This document shows positions 48,723 through 60,152 of a stretch of 64,000 nucleotides of DNA, in pieces. A program made the position numbers and the translations under genes. Position 1 is the stretch's first letter. Each line of letters begins with the position of its first letter. The notes under the pieces are model-generated. The model had not been told where the DNA came from. It saw only the letters and a program-made list of their open reading frames with translations, and did not search any database. Origin of the DNA: Ziziphus jujuba (Eukaryota; Streptophyta; Magnoliopsida; Rosales; Rhamnaceae); NCBI RefSeq assembly GCF_031755915.1, contig NC_083382.1:5704001-5768000 (forward strand), written 5' to 3'.

Positions 48723-51698
48723 TGTAACACCCCGTCCCAAATCGCACCGGAATCCGTGCACGTTGACCGAGGTTGACCGTTGACCGTTGACCGTTGATCG
48801 AAGGGGGTCAAAAGTTGACTTTTTGACTCGATGAGAATTTTGAGTTGACTAGGGTACCGTGGCGAAGTGCACGATGCCACGAGTTCGTAGACTGGTAGCA
48901 CGTCGCAAACGGAGCTACGGTTTGAAAGTTATGGACGAAACAAGTTGCGGTCCAAACTGTCCAAGGGGTGCCGGAGTTGACTTTTTGTTTATGGGGAATT
49001 GAGCTTTGACTCATGCATGGTTGGGAAGTGCTCGTCGATACGAGTTCACAGACTAGCGGCACGCTCAAAACGGACATCCGGTTAAAAAGTTATGGACGTT
49101 TGAAGTTTACCGGATACCGTATTATTTTAATGTTTTTGGGTCGGTGAACAGTCAAACGCCACGTGTCAGCTTCTGATTGGTCCACGTGGCATGAACAGTG
49201 TCACGCAGGGTTTTTATTTGTTAAAACTCTCGGGGAAGAGAGAGAAAGAGAGAGAGGAGAGAGAAAGAGAGAGAGGAGAGAGAGAGAGAGAGTCACCGGC
49301 CGCCGGTCATTTTCACGTTTTCCGGCCTAGTTACTGTACACGCGCCGGCCAGCCAGATTGCCCACCTCATTTCCGGCAAAACCTCCAAATTTCACGGCGA
49401 ACGGCCGCCGGACGCGCCCGGATCGGACGTCCGAAGTTTGGCGACGATTTTTCCCCCTCCACCGCCGGCCACCGCGAATCGGCACTGTTCCGGCCATTTT
49501 CCGGCCACACGCGCCTGACATGCTTGATCCTCTCCTCAAGTCCGGACTACCCACCAAAAATCACGGCCATCGGACCACCGACGCGCCGGGATCGGAGCGT
49601 TTTCCGGCGAGGGGTCGGAAATCTTCAAACGGTGATTTCTCCGCCGTCCGACCTCCGTTTTGCTCACCGCCGGTCCCGTTGGATTGCTCTCCTCACGATC
49701 TACAAGTTTACAAAATTTCACAGCCAACGGCCACCGCACGCACGCGCCGCCGGCGACGGTTGCCGGTGACCGCGGCGGCCCGCCGGAAAATACTGTTCCG
49801 GCGAGTACCCGAAATTCCGGCCAGCTCCAGTCCGCAGTGTTCGACCTCCTGAACCCAAATCCGACTTCCGTTTCCGCCAATTCGCGACGGTTTGGGAGAA
49901 TTGCGGAGCCGAAACTCGAAAAGCTTTCCGGCGAGATTCCGACCCCGTCGGGTCCGATCACCGGGAAGTAAGACCGAATCTGTGATCAGCATCACTCGAG
50001 CTTCGATTCGGTATATAACTCGTAAATTCTAGATATCGTTTGTGTTTTGACCCCCCGGGTACCGGGTATTATTTACCCGAATAAAATATTAATTTATTTG
50101 ACTGTCTGTGAATTTTGTTCTAGGAGCACCGGTGAGTCGTAGAATTGATCCCGTAGTGGATCATGGGTTAATTGCGTGCTCCAGGTGAGTGACCCACCTT
50201 CAAATTAATTTTGGGGAATTTAATTGATGAATATATTATGTGTGAATTAAATATTTGGAATTTAATTTCTATGTGCCAAATATTTATTGGATTTATTGTA
50301 GAATTATTTATGAATTTATTGGATTTAAGAAAATGCGAATTCTACAAATTTATGCCGTGTGGAATTATTTTATGGTTTTGAGGATTTTGAAATTGGTGTG
50401 GTTTTAATGGTAAATTGGGCACGATTTGATTTTCAAATATTTCAAAGAAAATATTTGGTTATGTTGCTGATTTCAATTTTTATAAAATATGCCCATGGAA
50501 TATTATGAGATTTGACTATGATATTTCGAGAATTATTTATGCTTGGAAAAATGTGGATATTTAAATTGATGGATTTGGAAGTTGGTGGATTTGAAAATCA
50601 TGGAATTTATGGCATTGATTATAAAGAAATTGTGGAGAATTTCCCGGTTCAAGCGGATGGATTATGCCCGCTATGCTTATGAAAAATGTGAAATTTGTTT
50701 TATGATTTAAATTTATGGATTTTATGATTTTTAGATGCACCGTGCACGTACTGGTGTTCTGATTATGTGATATGGTATATGTGATATGGATATTGTGCAC
50801 ACGGATATGATTAGCGCGCAGGTGGGTGTGAGTAGCGCGCAGGTGATATTATGAGGGTGTCCTGTGGATGCCATCGGAGAGGGTGGCCACCCCCCATTGG
50901 CCGGGACACCAGGTTAGCAGCGGCGCAGTGGGACGCCACGCGACCGTATGCCGGTTTCTTTCTATAACCTCCTGTCTGGCGGTACCTTGGGACGCTGGGT
51001 ACTGTTGGCGCCACTGGTATATAGTGGGTGCATCAACTGATTTCGGAACTGTGTTTTAAGAATAAAATGTTTTAAAACTGTATTGGAATTAAAATTACTA
51101 TTACTGTTCGGATATTTATTTGATGTCTTGGTTTTCGAGGAATATGAATAAAGGGTTTTGTGAAAAGGTTTTAAAAGGGGAACCTTTCCAACTGAGAGAA
51201 TTGTAAGGGTTTTGAGAGAAAATATTATTTCCAAATAATTATTATTTATATACCTATTACCGTGGTATTATATTATATAGTAGATAGGGTCGCTCACTGA
51301 GATGATTAGCATCTCACACTCTTAAATTCCGTTCCTCTAGGTACCAGGTTGTCGGTGTTCATTCGGAGCGGACTTGATCTTCATCGCTGTTTTACTTCGT
51401 GAAGTATCCTGTTCTTCTTTTATTGCAGTTGTACTATTTCTTTCACTCTTATTGTATTTATTATGCACTGGATTACTGTATTTATTTTGAAGTGCTGAAA
51501 TTTGTGGAATCAACTTGTAGTACTGTGGGAGGAATAAGGGGACAATTATAGAAGTGTGTTTTCAGTGCAGGTAGTTTGTGGTAAGTAAATCCTTTAGGGG
51601 AGGCTCTGCCGGATTTTCCGTTGGAGAGTTCGGTAGGGTTTCCCTGGGATCAGGGCTGTCTAGGGTTCCGGGGAAGGAATTCTGGACGGGTCCTGACA
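48723..51698 (+). repeat. 5' LTR of gypsy G2
   Basis: 2976 bp, TGTAACACCCCGTCCC ... GTCCTGACA. It has a TTGACC-rich 5' end, a (GA)n tract (about 49230-49292), a GC-rich stretch (about 49295-49970) with CCGGCGA-type repeats, then AT-rich sequence. Open frames in the GC-rich part occur on both strands and are not genes. Confidence 0.95.
48762..48850 (+). promoter_or_regulatory. W-box (TTGAC) cluster in 5' LTR of G2
   Basis: Seven TTGAC cores on the + strand within about 90 bp: four in a row as GTTGACCG heptamer repeats, then AAGTTGACTT, TTTGACTC nearby and GAGTTGACTA. TTGAC(C/T) is the WRKY binding core. The copy in the 3' LTR (55722-55806) is one TTGACCG-type unit shorter. Function is inference. 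Confidence 0.5.
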
Positions 51699-51700
51699 GT

Positions 51701-51713
51701 TGGTATCAGAGCA
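51701..51713 (+). other. Primer binding site of gypsy G2 (tRNA-iMet)
   Basis: TGGTATCAGAGCA two bases after the 5' LTR, a perfect plant initiator tRNA-Met primer site. Confidence 0.9.
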
Positions 51714-53588
51714 TAGGTTCTTGTAATCCTAAGGGACTGTGCATTGTTGTGTGTCCCATCCGTGTCTAATCTCTCGTTTTACCCGTGTGAAAGCGTTCTT
51801 TCCGTTTGTCTCGAAGTAAATTCGTTGCCCGAGTTTGAATAACTCTAATCTTTGAGGGTGTCAATTAGGATCATCTAGCCTAACGGGGACTTCCTATGGC
51901 CTAGTCGATGGTCGAGGATGCCTTTTCTTTTTGAAGGTCAAGCTTATCATCGTGAATGGTATCCGTTTCGTTCATGGAGGAGAAGGATGATTGCCTAAGG
52001 ATGTGTGTCGATTGATTTCAAGGCGTCAAAATATTTTTCCAATCGATTATCAAAATTAAATGCTTTTCAATGTGGTATTGGAAATTAAAGGTGTTTTATT
52101 CAAGTATTTTTGGTTTGTGTTCGTACATGTATTTGTATGTTATATCGTTTGATATTATAATGCACCATATGGAGGCGGCGAACCAATGTGGTCCATGTAG
52201 AGCTAGCCCCATGATCATGTTGCCTACGAGTCCAGGGGATTGGACGGCCAATATAGGCAACCACCCGGTTTGTATTGGTAGCAGAATGTCGGCGACAGTT
52301 GGAATCATGGATCACGTAGTATGTAGACGGTGTCGTACGTACCTCCATTACAAGCGTGCATATTTTATTTTATGCTATGGATTTTAAGACCTGATTTTAT
52401 GCATTTATCCGTGTTTTTATTATTGTTTCAATGTGGAGTTTTAACAATTGCCTATGCAAGTTAGGTATATTGAAAAATATATTTTATTATTTGTTTTATG
52501 TTATGGTTTTTCCAAGAGCGACTTAAGGGTTAAGTATCGCCAGTCGAGAATCCAAAGCAGGGTATTGTTGAGTTCAAAAAGGGGATCCTAAAGGACGCAC
52601 GTGATTCAATGTATGCGATACATCCCAAGGGTATAAAGATGTATGGAATGCTCACTAGATGACATTGTGGTTTGGCATGATAAAGGAAGTTGCAAGATCC
52701 GAATAAAGGTACTTAGGTCACCGATAAGTAAAAGTAGGGAGATGTAAATATGGATTTCGTGCTTAAACTATCATTCACAAAGAGAAGGTACGACAGCGTT
52801 TAGAGAATCAAGCAAGATCCGGATAGCGACTAAAGTTCTACTTGGTGGTTGATGAGGTTAATGAGATGAGGATGATTCCTTAGGCATGGTTGGATGTTTA
52901 AGCATGGTTATTTTTCATTCTAGAAGCTAAGATCTTGATATCTTATTTCCTTGGAGATTTAAGGCTCGTATTGGTGGTGCTTTATCGATTCAAGGTGGTT
53001 GATATTGTTAGTGATAATTTACAATGATAAGAAGTATGATTTTTGGGACGTAGTTAGAATTTAAGAAGTGTGGAATACTTTTATGGGTTAAGGATCTAGT
53101 GATTTGTTCATAGTCTTGGTGGTGATGCTAGAATTAGGATTTAAATTCTTTATTGCTTGAGGTGTGGATTCATGGAATTTATTTGAAATGGGGGAAACTT
53201 AGGGTTTTCAAGAATGGTATTTGGATGTTGAGAATTTTATTCATGACCTTGATTTAGTTAAAAGAAATATTGATGTTTGTCGAGGTTAAGACTATTGGTT
53301 AATCAATGAGGAGCAAGGGTTTTCTAATTGTAAGTACTAGGAGGGTAATCGAAGACAAGTGAATTAATCTCAACCTTAACTTGGTGACACCAGTATTTGA
53401 GGAAATTAGACTTAAGTTCTAATCTTACCTTTTAAAGTGCTGATCGAGTCACGAGAGTTGGTTGTTGGTTTAAGGATGCATGCTTTAGAAGCACCTTATG
53501 GTTAGCGTTCGACTATGACCAAGACTTGCAGATCGTGTTCTCGTGGACCAATTTGAATATCCTTAATTAGTGGGCATGAGAAGGAAAG
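51714..53588 (+). pseudogene. Degenerate internal region of G2 with decayed RT/integrase traces
   Basis: No usable frame. Short translated traces resemble gypsy pol: near 52515 KSDLRVKYRQSRIQ recalls the RT motif KSDLRSGYHQLRI; near 52596 DSMYAIHPKGIKMYG recalls the integrase zinc region read cleanly at about 54295; near 52750 MDFVLKLSFTKRRYD recalls the intact [15 protein letters not shown] at about 54494. The region therefore seems to hold a decayed pol copy in addition to the cleaner one downstream. The frame at 52070-52387 is unrecognised. Confidence 0.5.
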
Positions 53589-53727
53589 TTGTACAAGAGG
53601 AAAGTTAAAGTCACTATTAGGCGTGATGGTAGTGTAGTGATAGTGGATAAGGCCTCTAGTATACTTGCTAAGTTACGCTGCCGACAAGTGGAAGCGGGAA
53701 AGCAGACATCGGCATGCAGCGTAATTC

Positions 53728-54644
53728 ATGTGTTGTTGCTACAAAAGAACATCGAATACCTGTCAGTCGAGGAAGCGATGTGGAAACTCGAGGCACTACT
53801 TGTATGGGGCCACGTGCCAAATCTATACCGATCACAAGAGCCTCAAGTATATTTTCACTCAGAAGGAGTTAAATATGAGGCAAAGGCAATGGATGGAGTT
53901 GTTAAAGGATTATGACTGTGTGATTGATTATCACCCGGGTAAGGCGAATGTAGTGGCAGATGCTTTGAGTAGGAAGGCTACTGGATCCCTTGCTCACATC
54001 CAAGTCATCCAACTACCTCTCATGGTGGAGTTGAAGAAGATGGGGGTGTTAATGCATATGCACCCTTCAGGAGTTCTTATGGCTAGCTTCCAGGTACGAC
54101 CGGTGTTGGTGGATCGTATAGTAGAGACCCAAATGGAAGATCCTAAGTTGAGGACAATTAAGGGCAAGGTACAAGAAGGTCTTGATCCGAAATTTTCCAT
54201 AAGGAGGGATGGAGCCCTCGTGTATAAAGGACGACTTTGTGTTCCGGATATCCCAGGACTCAAGCAGGAGATTTTGGAGGAGGCGCACAGCTCGATGTAT
54301 GCGATGCATCCAGGAAGTACCAAGATGTACCGGACGCTTGTTAAGTATTATTGGTGGATTGGTATGAAGAGAGAAGTGGCAGACTTCGTATCAAAGTGTT
54401 TGATTTGTCAACAAGTGAAAGCAGAAAGACAGAAGCCTTTGGGACTACTCCAATCTTTACCGATTCCCGTGCGAAAGTGGGAAGAACTCAACATGGACTT
54501 CGTATTCAAGCTTCCTTCCACACCTAGAAGGTACGACGGCATTTGGGTAATCATTGATCGTCTCACCAAGTCGGCACACTTCCTACCGGTACGAGAACGT
54601 TTTTCACCCGAGAAGTTAGCCCAGTTGTTCGTGCAAGGCATACG
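53728..54644 (+). pseudogene. RNase H end and integrase N-terminal half of G2, misplaced upstream of gag
   Basis: Translation shows the RNase H tail ([39 protein letters not shown]), the integrase zinc module ([29 protein letters not shown]) and the start of the core ([34 protein letters not shown]). It is cut at about 54641 and runs out of frame into gag. The second and third catalytic acids of the integrase core are missing. In an ordinary gypsy element this block follows gag and protease. Confidence 0.9.
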
Positions 54645-55402
54645 TGGGATCAGTTCAAGATGGCCTTCTCTACTGAGTTTTGTCCTCCTGCCTACCGTGA
54701 AGCAAGAAGGAGAGAGTTCGAGGAACTACGACAGGGGAACATGACGGTGACAGAGTACGAGAGGAGATTCCGAGAACTATCAGAATTCTACATGCACCTA
54801 ATTCCCGACGATCACACGAAGAAGGTGAGGTTCATAGACCGATTGAAAGAGAGTATCGGCTACACCCTTTCTGGATCAGTACATCCCACCTATCAGTCCG
54901 CCAGGGATGCAGCGCTCGAGCTAGAGAGACAGGAGGAGATACACAGACCCTCGAGGCGCAGATCATTCGAAGGTTCGTATAGCGGAGTACCTCGACAGGG
55001 GGCAGCTAAGAAGAGCCATAGCTCAGGCTCAGACAGTGATGGGTTAAGCCCACGAGGCAGATTCCAGAGGAGAGATAGTTATCGCATGCCCCAGCCAGCT
55101 CGCCATTCGATCAGTGTGGATGCAAGCTCGTATCAGCAGTCACGCATTGGTTCTCCGCGGATTTGTCCACTTTGTAGGGGGAATCATTCTGGGCAGTGTC
55201 AGATGGATGGTTTATGCTTTCGGTGTGGGCAGCCAGGCCACATAAGGAGGGATTGCCCTTATGGTAGCAGCAGTGTGCTAGAAGCAGGTCGACGGACACA
55301 GCATACGGGGATATTTCCAGGACAGAGTTCCCAGGGGAGTCAGCCAGTAGGAGTTTCTTCGAGATCAGTCCAGCCGTCTGCAGGATCGAGTCGAGGTAGA
55401 TG
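54645..55402 (+). pseudogene. Gag of gypsy G2 (N-terminally truncated)
   Basis: Open from [20 protein letters not shown] through [20 protein letters not shown] (the plant retrotransposon gag core) to the zinc knuckle CFRCGQPGHIRRDC (CX2CX4HX4C). The first Met in frame is at 54660. The usual N-terminal part of gag is missing because it is fused to the integrase fragment. The capsid and knuckle parts are undamaged. Confidence 0.88.
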
Positions 55403-55639
55403 AAGGAGACCCAGCAGACAAGTCAAGGCCGGGTGTTTGCTATGACGCAGCAGGGAGCCAGGACTACGCCCGACGATTTCACAGATCAAGTGATGGAAGC
55501 AGACCTGATCCTGTTGGATCTATCCGGACTTGAAGTAGTGTTGGGCATGGATTGGTTGGCAAGGAACTACTTAGTCGAGGAAGCGACATGGGAGCCCGAA
55601 GCGCAAGTGCGTGATCAGAACCCTTGTTTGTTCCAGTGA
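55403..55639 (+). pseudogene. Protease remnant fused to chromodomain tail of G2
   Basis: Translation reads GRVFAMTQQGARTTPDDF, then EADLILLDLSGLEVVLGMDW, which are the flanks of a gypsy protease, but the central D-S/P-G active-site segment is deleted. After LARNY it passes directly into VEEATWEPEAQVRDQNPCLF, the end of an integrase chromodomain, so all RT and most integrase is missing at this junction. Confidence 0.85.
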
Positions 55640-55669
55640 CGCGCGGAAATTTCGAGGACAAAATTTTTA

Positions 55670-55683
55670 TAAGGGGGGAAGGC
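55670..55683 (+). other. Polypurine tract of gypsy G2
   Basis: AAGGGGGGAAGGC directly before the 3' LTR. Confidence 0.85.
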
Positions 55684-58649
55684 TGTAACACCCCGTCCCA
55701 AATCGCACCGGAATCCGTGCACGTTGACCGAGGTTGACCGTTGACCGTTGACCGAAGGGGGTCAAAAGTTGACTTTTTGACTCGGTGAGAATTTTGAGTT
55801 GACTAGGGTACCGTGGCGAAGTGCACGATGCCACGAGTTCGTAGACTGGTAGCACGTCGCAAACGGAGCTACGGTTTGAAAGTTATGGACGAAACAAGTT
55901 GCGGTCCAAACTGTCCAAGGGGTGCCGGAGTTGACTTTTTGTTTATGGGGAATTGCGCTTTGACTCATGCATGGTTGGGAAGTGCTCGTCGATACGAGTT
56001 CACAGACTAGCGGCACGCTCAAAACGGACATCCGGTTAAAAAGTTATGGACGTTTGAAGTTTACCGGATACCGTATTATTTTAATGTTTTTGGGTCGGTG
56101 AACAGTAAACGCCATGTGTCAGCTTCTGATTGGTCCACGTGGCATGAACAGTGTCACGCAGGGTTTTTATTTGTTAAAACTCTCGGGGAAGAGAGAGAAA
56201 GAGAGAGAGGAGAGAGAAAGAGAGAGAGGAGAGAGAGAGAGAGTCACCGGCCGCCGGTCATTTTCACGTTTTCCGGCCTAGTTACTGTACACGCGCCGGC
56301 CAGCCAGATTGCCCACCTCATTTCCGGCAAAACCTCCAAATTTCACGGCGAACGGCCGCCGGACGCGCCCGGATCGGACGTCCGAAGTTTGGCGACGATT
56401 TTTCCCCCTCCACCGCCGGCCACCGCGAATCGGCACTGTTCCGGCCATTTTCCGGCCACACGCGCCTGACATGCTTGATCCTCTCCTCAAGTCCGGACTA
56501 CCCACCAAAAATCACGGCCATCGGACCACCGACGCGCCGGGATCGGAGCGTTTTCCGGCGAGGGGTCGGAAATCTTCAAACGGTGATTTCTCCGCCATCC
56601 GACCTCCGTTTTGCTCACCGCCGGTCCCGTTGGATTGCTCTCCTCACGATCTACAAGTCTACAAAATTTCACAGCCAACGGCCACCGCACGCACGCGCCG
56701 CCGGCGACGGTTGCCGGTGACCGCGGCGGCCCGCCGGAAAATACTGTTCCGGCGAGTACCCGAAATTCCGGCCAGCTCCAGTCCGCAGTGTTCGACCTCC
56801 TGAACCCAAATCCGACTTCCGTTTCCGCCAATTCGCGACGGTTTGGGAGAATTGCGGAGCCGAAACTCGAAAAGCTTTCCGGCGAGATTCCGACCCCGTC
56901 GGGTCCGATCACCGGGAAGTAAGACCGAATCTGTGATCAGCATCACTCGAGCTTCGATTCGGTATATAACTCGTAAATTCTAGATATCGTTTGTGTTTTG
57001 ACCCCCCGGGTACCGGGTATTATTTACCCGAATAAAATATTAATTTATTTGACTGTCTGTGAATTTTGTTCTAGGAGCACCGGTGAGTCGTAGAATTGAT
57101 CCCGTAGTGGATCATGGGTTAATTGCGTGCTCCAGGTGAGTGACCCACCTTCAAATTAATTTTGGGGAATTTAATTGATGAATATATTATGTGTGAATTA
57201 AATATTTGGAATTTAATTTCTATGTGCCAAATATTTATTGGATTTATTGTAGAATTATTTATGAATTTATTGGATTTAAGAAAATGCGAATTCTACAAAT
57301 TTATGCCGTGTGGAATTATTTTATGGTTTTGAGGATTTTGAAATTGGTGTGGTTTTAATGGTAAATTGGGCACGATTTGATTTTCAAATATTTCAAAGAA
57401 AATATTTGGTTATGTTGCTGATTTCAATTTTTATAAAATATGCCCATGGAATATTATGAGATTTGACTATGATATTTCGAGAATTATTTATGCTTGGAAA
57501 AATGTGGATATTTAAATTGATGGATTTGGAAGTTGGTGGATTTGAAAATCATGGAATTTATGGCATTGATTATAAAGAAATTGTGGAGAATTTCCCGGTT
57601 CAAGCGGATGGATTATGCCCGCTATGCTTATGAAAAATGTGAAATTTGTTTTATGATTTAAATTTATGGATTTTATGATTTTTAGATGCACCGTGCACGT
57701 ACTGGTGTTCTGATTATGTGATATGGTATATGTGATATGGATATTGTGCACACGGATATGATTAGCGCGCAGGTGGGTGTGAGTAGCGCGCAGGTGATAT
57801 TATGAGGGTGTCCTGTGGATGCCATCGGAGAGGGTGGCCACCCCCCATTGGCCGGGACACCAGGTTAGCAGCGGCGCAGTGGGACGCCACGCGACCGTAT
57901 GCCGGTTTCTTTCTATAACCTCCTGTCTGGCGGTACCTTGGGACGCTGGGTACTGTTGGCGCCACTGGTATATAGTGGGTGCATCAACTGATTTCGGAAC
58001 TGTGTTTTAAGAATAAAATGTTTTAAAACTGTATTGGAATTAAAATTACTATTACTGTTCGGATATTTATTTGATGTCTTGGTTTTCGAGGAATATGAAT
58101 AAAGGGTTTTGTGAAAAGGTTTTAAAAGGGGAACCTTTCCAACTGAGAGAATTGTAAGGGTTTTGAGAGAAAATATTATTTCCAAATAATTATTATTTAT
58201 ATACCTATTACCGTGGTATTATATTATATAGTAGATAGGGTCGCTCACTGAGATGATTAGCATCTCACACTCTTAAATTCCGTTCCTCTAGGTACCAGGT
58301 TGTCGGTGTTCATTCGGAGCGGACTTGATCTTCATCGCTGTTTTACTTCGTGAAGTATCCTGTTCTTCTTTTATTGCAGTTGTACTATTTCTTTCACTCT
58401 TATTGTATTTATTATGCACTGGATTACTGTATTTATTTTGAAGTGCTGAAATTTGTGGAATCAACTTGTAGTACTGTGGGAGGAATAAGGGGACAATTAT
58501 AGAAGTGTGTTTTCAGTGCAGGTAGTTTGTGGTAAGTAAATCCCTTAGGGGAGGCTCTGCCGGATTTTCCGTTGGAGAGTTCGGTAGGGTTTCCCTGGGA
58601 TCAGGGCTGTCTAGGGTTCCGGGGAAGGAATTTTGGACGGGTCCTGACA
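55684..58649 (+). repeat. 3' LTR of gypsy G2
   Basis: 2966 bp; nearly identical to 48723-51698. Differences seen include GACTCGGTGAG versus GACTCGATGAG, one fewer TTGACCG-type unit, and a shorter (GA)n tract. Confidence 0.95.
55722..55806 (+). promoter_or_regulatory. W-box (TTGAC) cluster in 3' LTR of G2
   Basis: Same cluster as 48762-48850 with one heptamer unit fewer. Confidence 0.5.
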
Positions 58650-58654
58650 CTTCG

Positions 58655-59478
58655 CCTGTAACAGTGACTAGTGTCTCTCCATCCTTCTTCGGCTGATTAC
58701 CTTGGAGTCTCTGCTCTCTCAACAACTTTCTGCAGTTCTTCTTCATGTGACCCTCCAGGCCACAATGATAGCACTTATATGATGATTTTCTGCCGTCTGT
58801 AGATCTGCCTCTGCTCTTGCTCCTGCCTCTGCCCCTATCTGGACTACCTCTTTGCTGTCTTCCTCTCTCTGTGACGAGGGCATGTGACTGATCCATGCCA
58901 ATATCTTTTCTCCTGGCCTCTTCATTAAATATGGCATCCTTAACCATAGACATAGTAAGTTTGCCATTCGGGGCCGAATTACTGAGAGAGACTACCAGTG
59001 TCTCCCAACTGTCTGGAAGAGAGCTTAGAAGTAAGAGGGCCTGATCCTCATCCCCTAGTTGGTAATCCACAGCAGATAGTTGATTTACCAAGCTCTGGAA
59101 CTCATTGGTATGCTCGGCTACAGAAGTTCCACTTTGTAATTTTAGATTTACCAATCGCTTAAGCAACAGGACTTTGTTCCGAGCAGTCTTGGCCTGGTAC
59201 ATGTCCTCCAATTTTGTCCAGAGGGCATATGCATCCGTTTCCTTCGCTACATGATGGAAGACACTGTGATCGATCCATTGCCTGATTTGACCGATCGTTT
59301 TCTTGTTTAATTTCTTCCATTCTGCTACTTTGCTGGGATCGGGGTTTTCTCCTTTAGCTTCTATAGGATCAAACAGATCCTTACAATTGAGGAGATCTTC
59401 CATCCGAGGTCTCCAAAGTGTATAATTTGTGGCAGTGAGCTTAACCATAGCTCCCGAAGATGATTCTTCCATTGACAT
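58655..59478 (-). pseudogene. Copia C1 gag (5' part of gag-pol, cut by G2)
   Basis: Starts at the ATG ending at 59478 (MSMEESSSGAMVKLTATNYT). It shows the copia gag core (LWTKLEDMYQAKTARNKVLL, LLLLSSLPDSWETL), a basic RGRGRSKSRGRS stretch and the zinc knuckle CYHCGLEGHMKKNC. It is open to 58655, where the gypsy G2 insertion begins; the reading continues in frame at 48722 (GEVALCSTEEETC). Gag would package the RNA in virus-like particles. Confidence 0.92.
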
Positions 59479-60138
59479 TATGACTTGACCAAAAATGGAG
59501 CTGAATTTGGCAAAACGGAGCTAACCGTTGCGTCCGGAACGGCCGAAAATGGTGGACTTGACTCTTCCGGGGTCAAAATACAATTACCAGAAATTTTGGG
59601 GCAAAAATGTAATTTCACAAAATTTCTGGGTCAACCTGCAAATACAGAAACTACAGGGGTCAATCTGTAATTTCCAATAATTCAGGGGCTGTTCCATAAT
59701 TTCAGAAAATATTGATGACGTGGCAGATTGTGCTGACGTGGCGACACGTGGCAGATGACGTGTCGGCTGGCGTGGCAGATGACGTGGCAACTTGGGCTGA
59801 CGTGTCAACACGTGGCAGATGACGTGTCGCTGGCGTGGCTGACAACGTGTCGGCTGGCGTGGCAGGGTGCGCTGACGTGTCTGCTGACGTGGTCGTCTTC
59901 AACCTCCAGACGGCGCGTGCGGCGCGTGAGGCGCGTGAACTGTTGCAGAAAACTTCAGGCGGCGCGTGCGGGCGCGTGAAACGTTGCGTTTCTCTCCGGC
60001 GAACTTCGTTGTTCTCTTCTCGTCGGGCACTTTCACCTGGTATTGTCAAATTAATTATTTGAGCAACTTTTCGAAACACCAACCTGAAGAACAGTGGCTC
60101 TGTTTCTTCAAATTTTGAACCCAAGCTCTCGACCTGGA
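59479..60138 (-). other. 5' leader of copia C1
   Basis: Untranslated region between primer site and gag. It includes the ACGT-rich repeat cluster at 59715-59892 and no gene. Confidence 0.7.
59715..59892. repeat. TGACGT-rich repeat cluster in copia C1 leader
   Basis: Eight TGACGT hexamers in about 180 bp, mostly as TGACGTGGC or TGACGTGTC, mixed with GGCGTGGCAG and CACGTGGCAG. TGACG and ACGT cores are bZIP (TGA/ABF type) binding motifs. The array looks like an expanded imperfect repeat. Confidence 0.6.
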
Positions 60139-60150
60139 GCTCTGATACCA
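60139..60150 (-). other. Primer binding site of copia C1 (tRNA-iMet)
   Basis: On the - strand TGGTATCAGAGC, two bases after the 5' LTR; perfect initiator tRNA-Met primer site. Confidence 0.9.
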
Positions 60151-60152
60151 CT

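Larger units (their letters stand above)
48723..58649 (+). mobile_element. Long-LTR Ty3/gypsy retrotransposon (element G2), nested in copia C1
   Basis: 9927 bp on the + strand, flanked by the 5 bp duplication CTTCG (48718-48722 and 58650-58654), inside the copia gag-pol gene. The LTRs are 2976 and 2966 bp and differ by eye at seven or eight bases plus a 7 bp, a 2 bp and a 1 bp indel, about 0.25% substitution, so insertion was very recent. A primer site and a polypurine tract are present. The 4 kb interior is scrambled and lacks a protease active site, intact RT and complete integrase. A VEEATWEPE chromodomain tail suggests a chromovirus, probably Tekay/Del-like (inference). The solo LTRs at 13538 and 19080 belong to related families. 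Confidence 0.95.

Noticed and set aside
49191..49995. Overlapping open frames on both strands in the GC-rich part of the G2 LTR
   Set aside because: They recur identically at 56098-56946 because both LTRs carry them, overlap on both strands and lack any protein family features.
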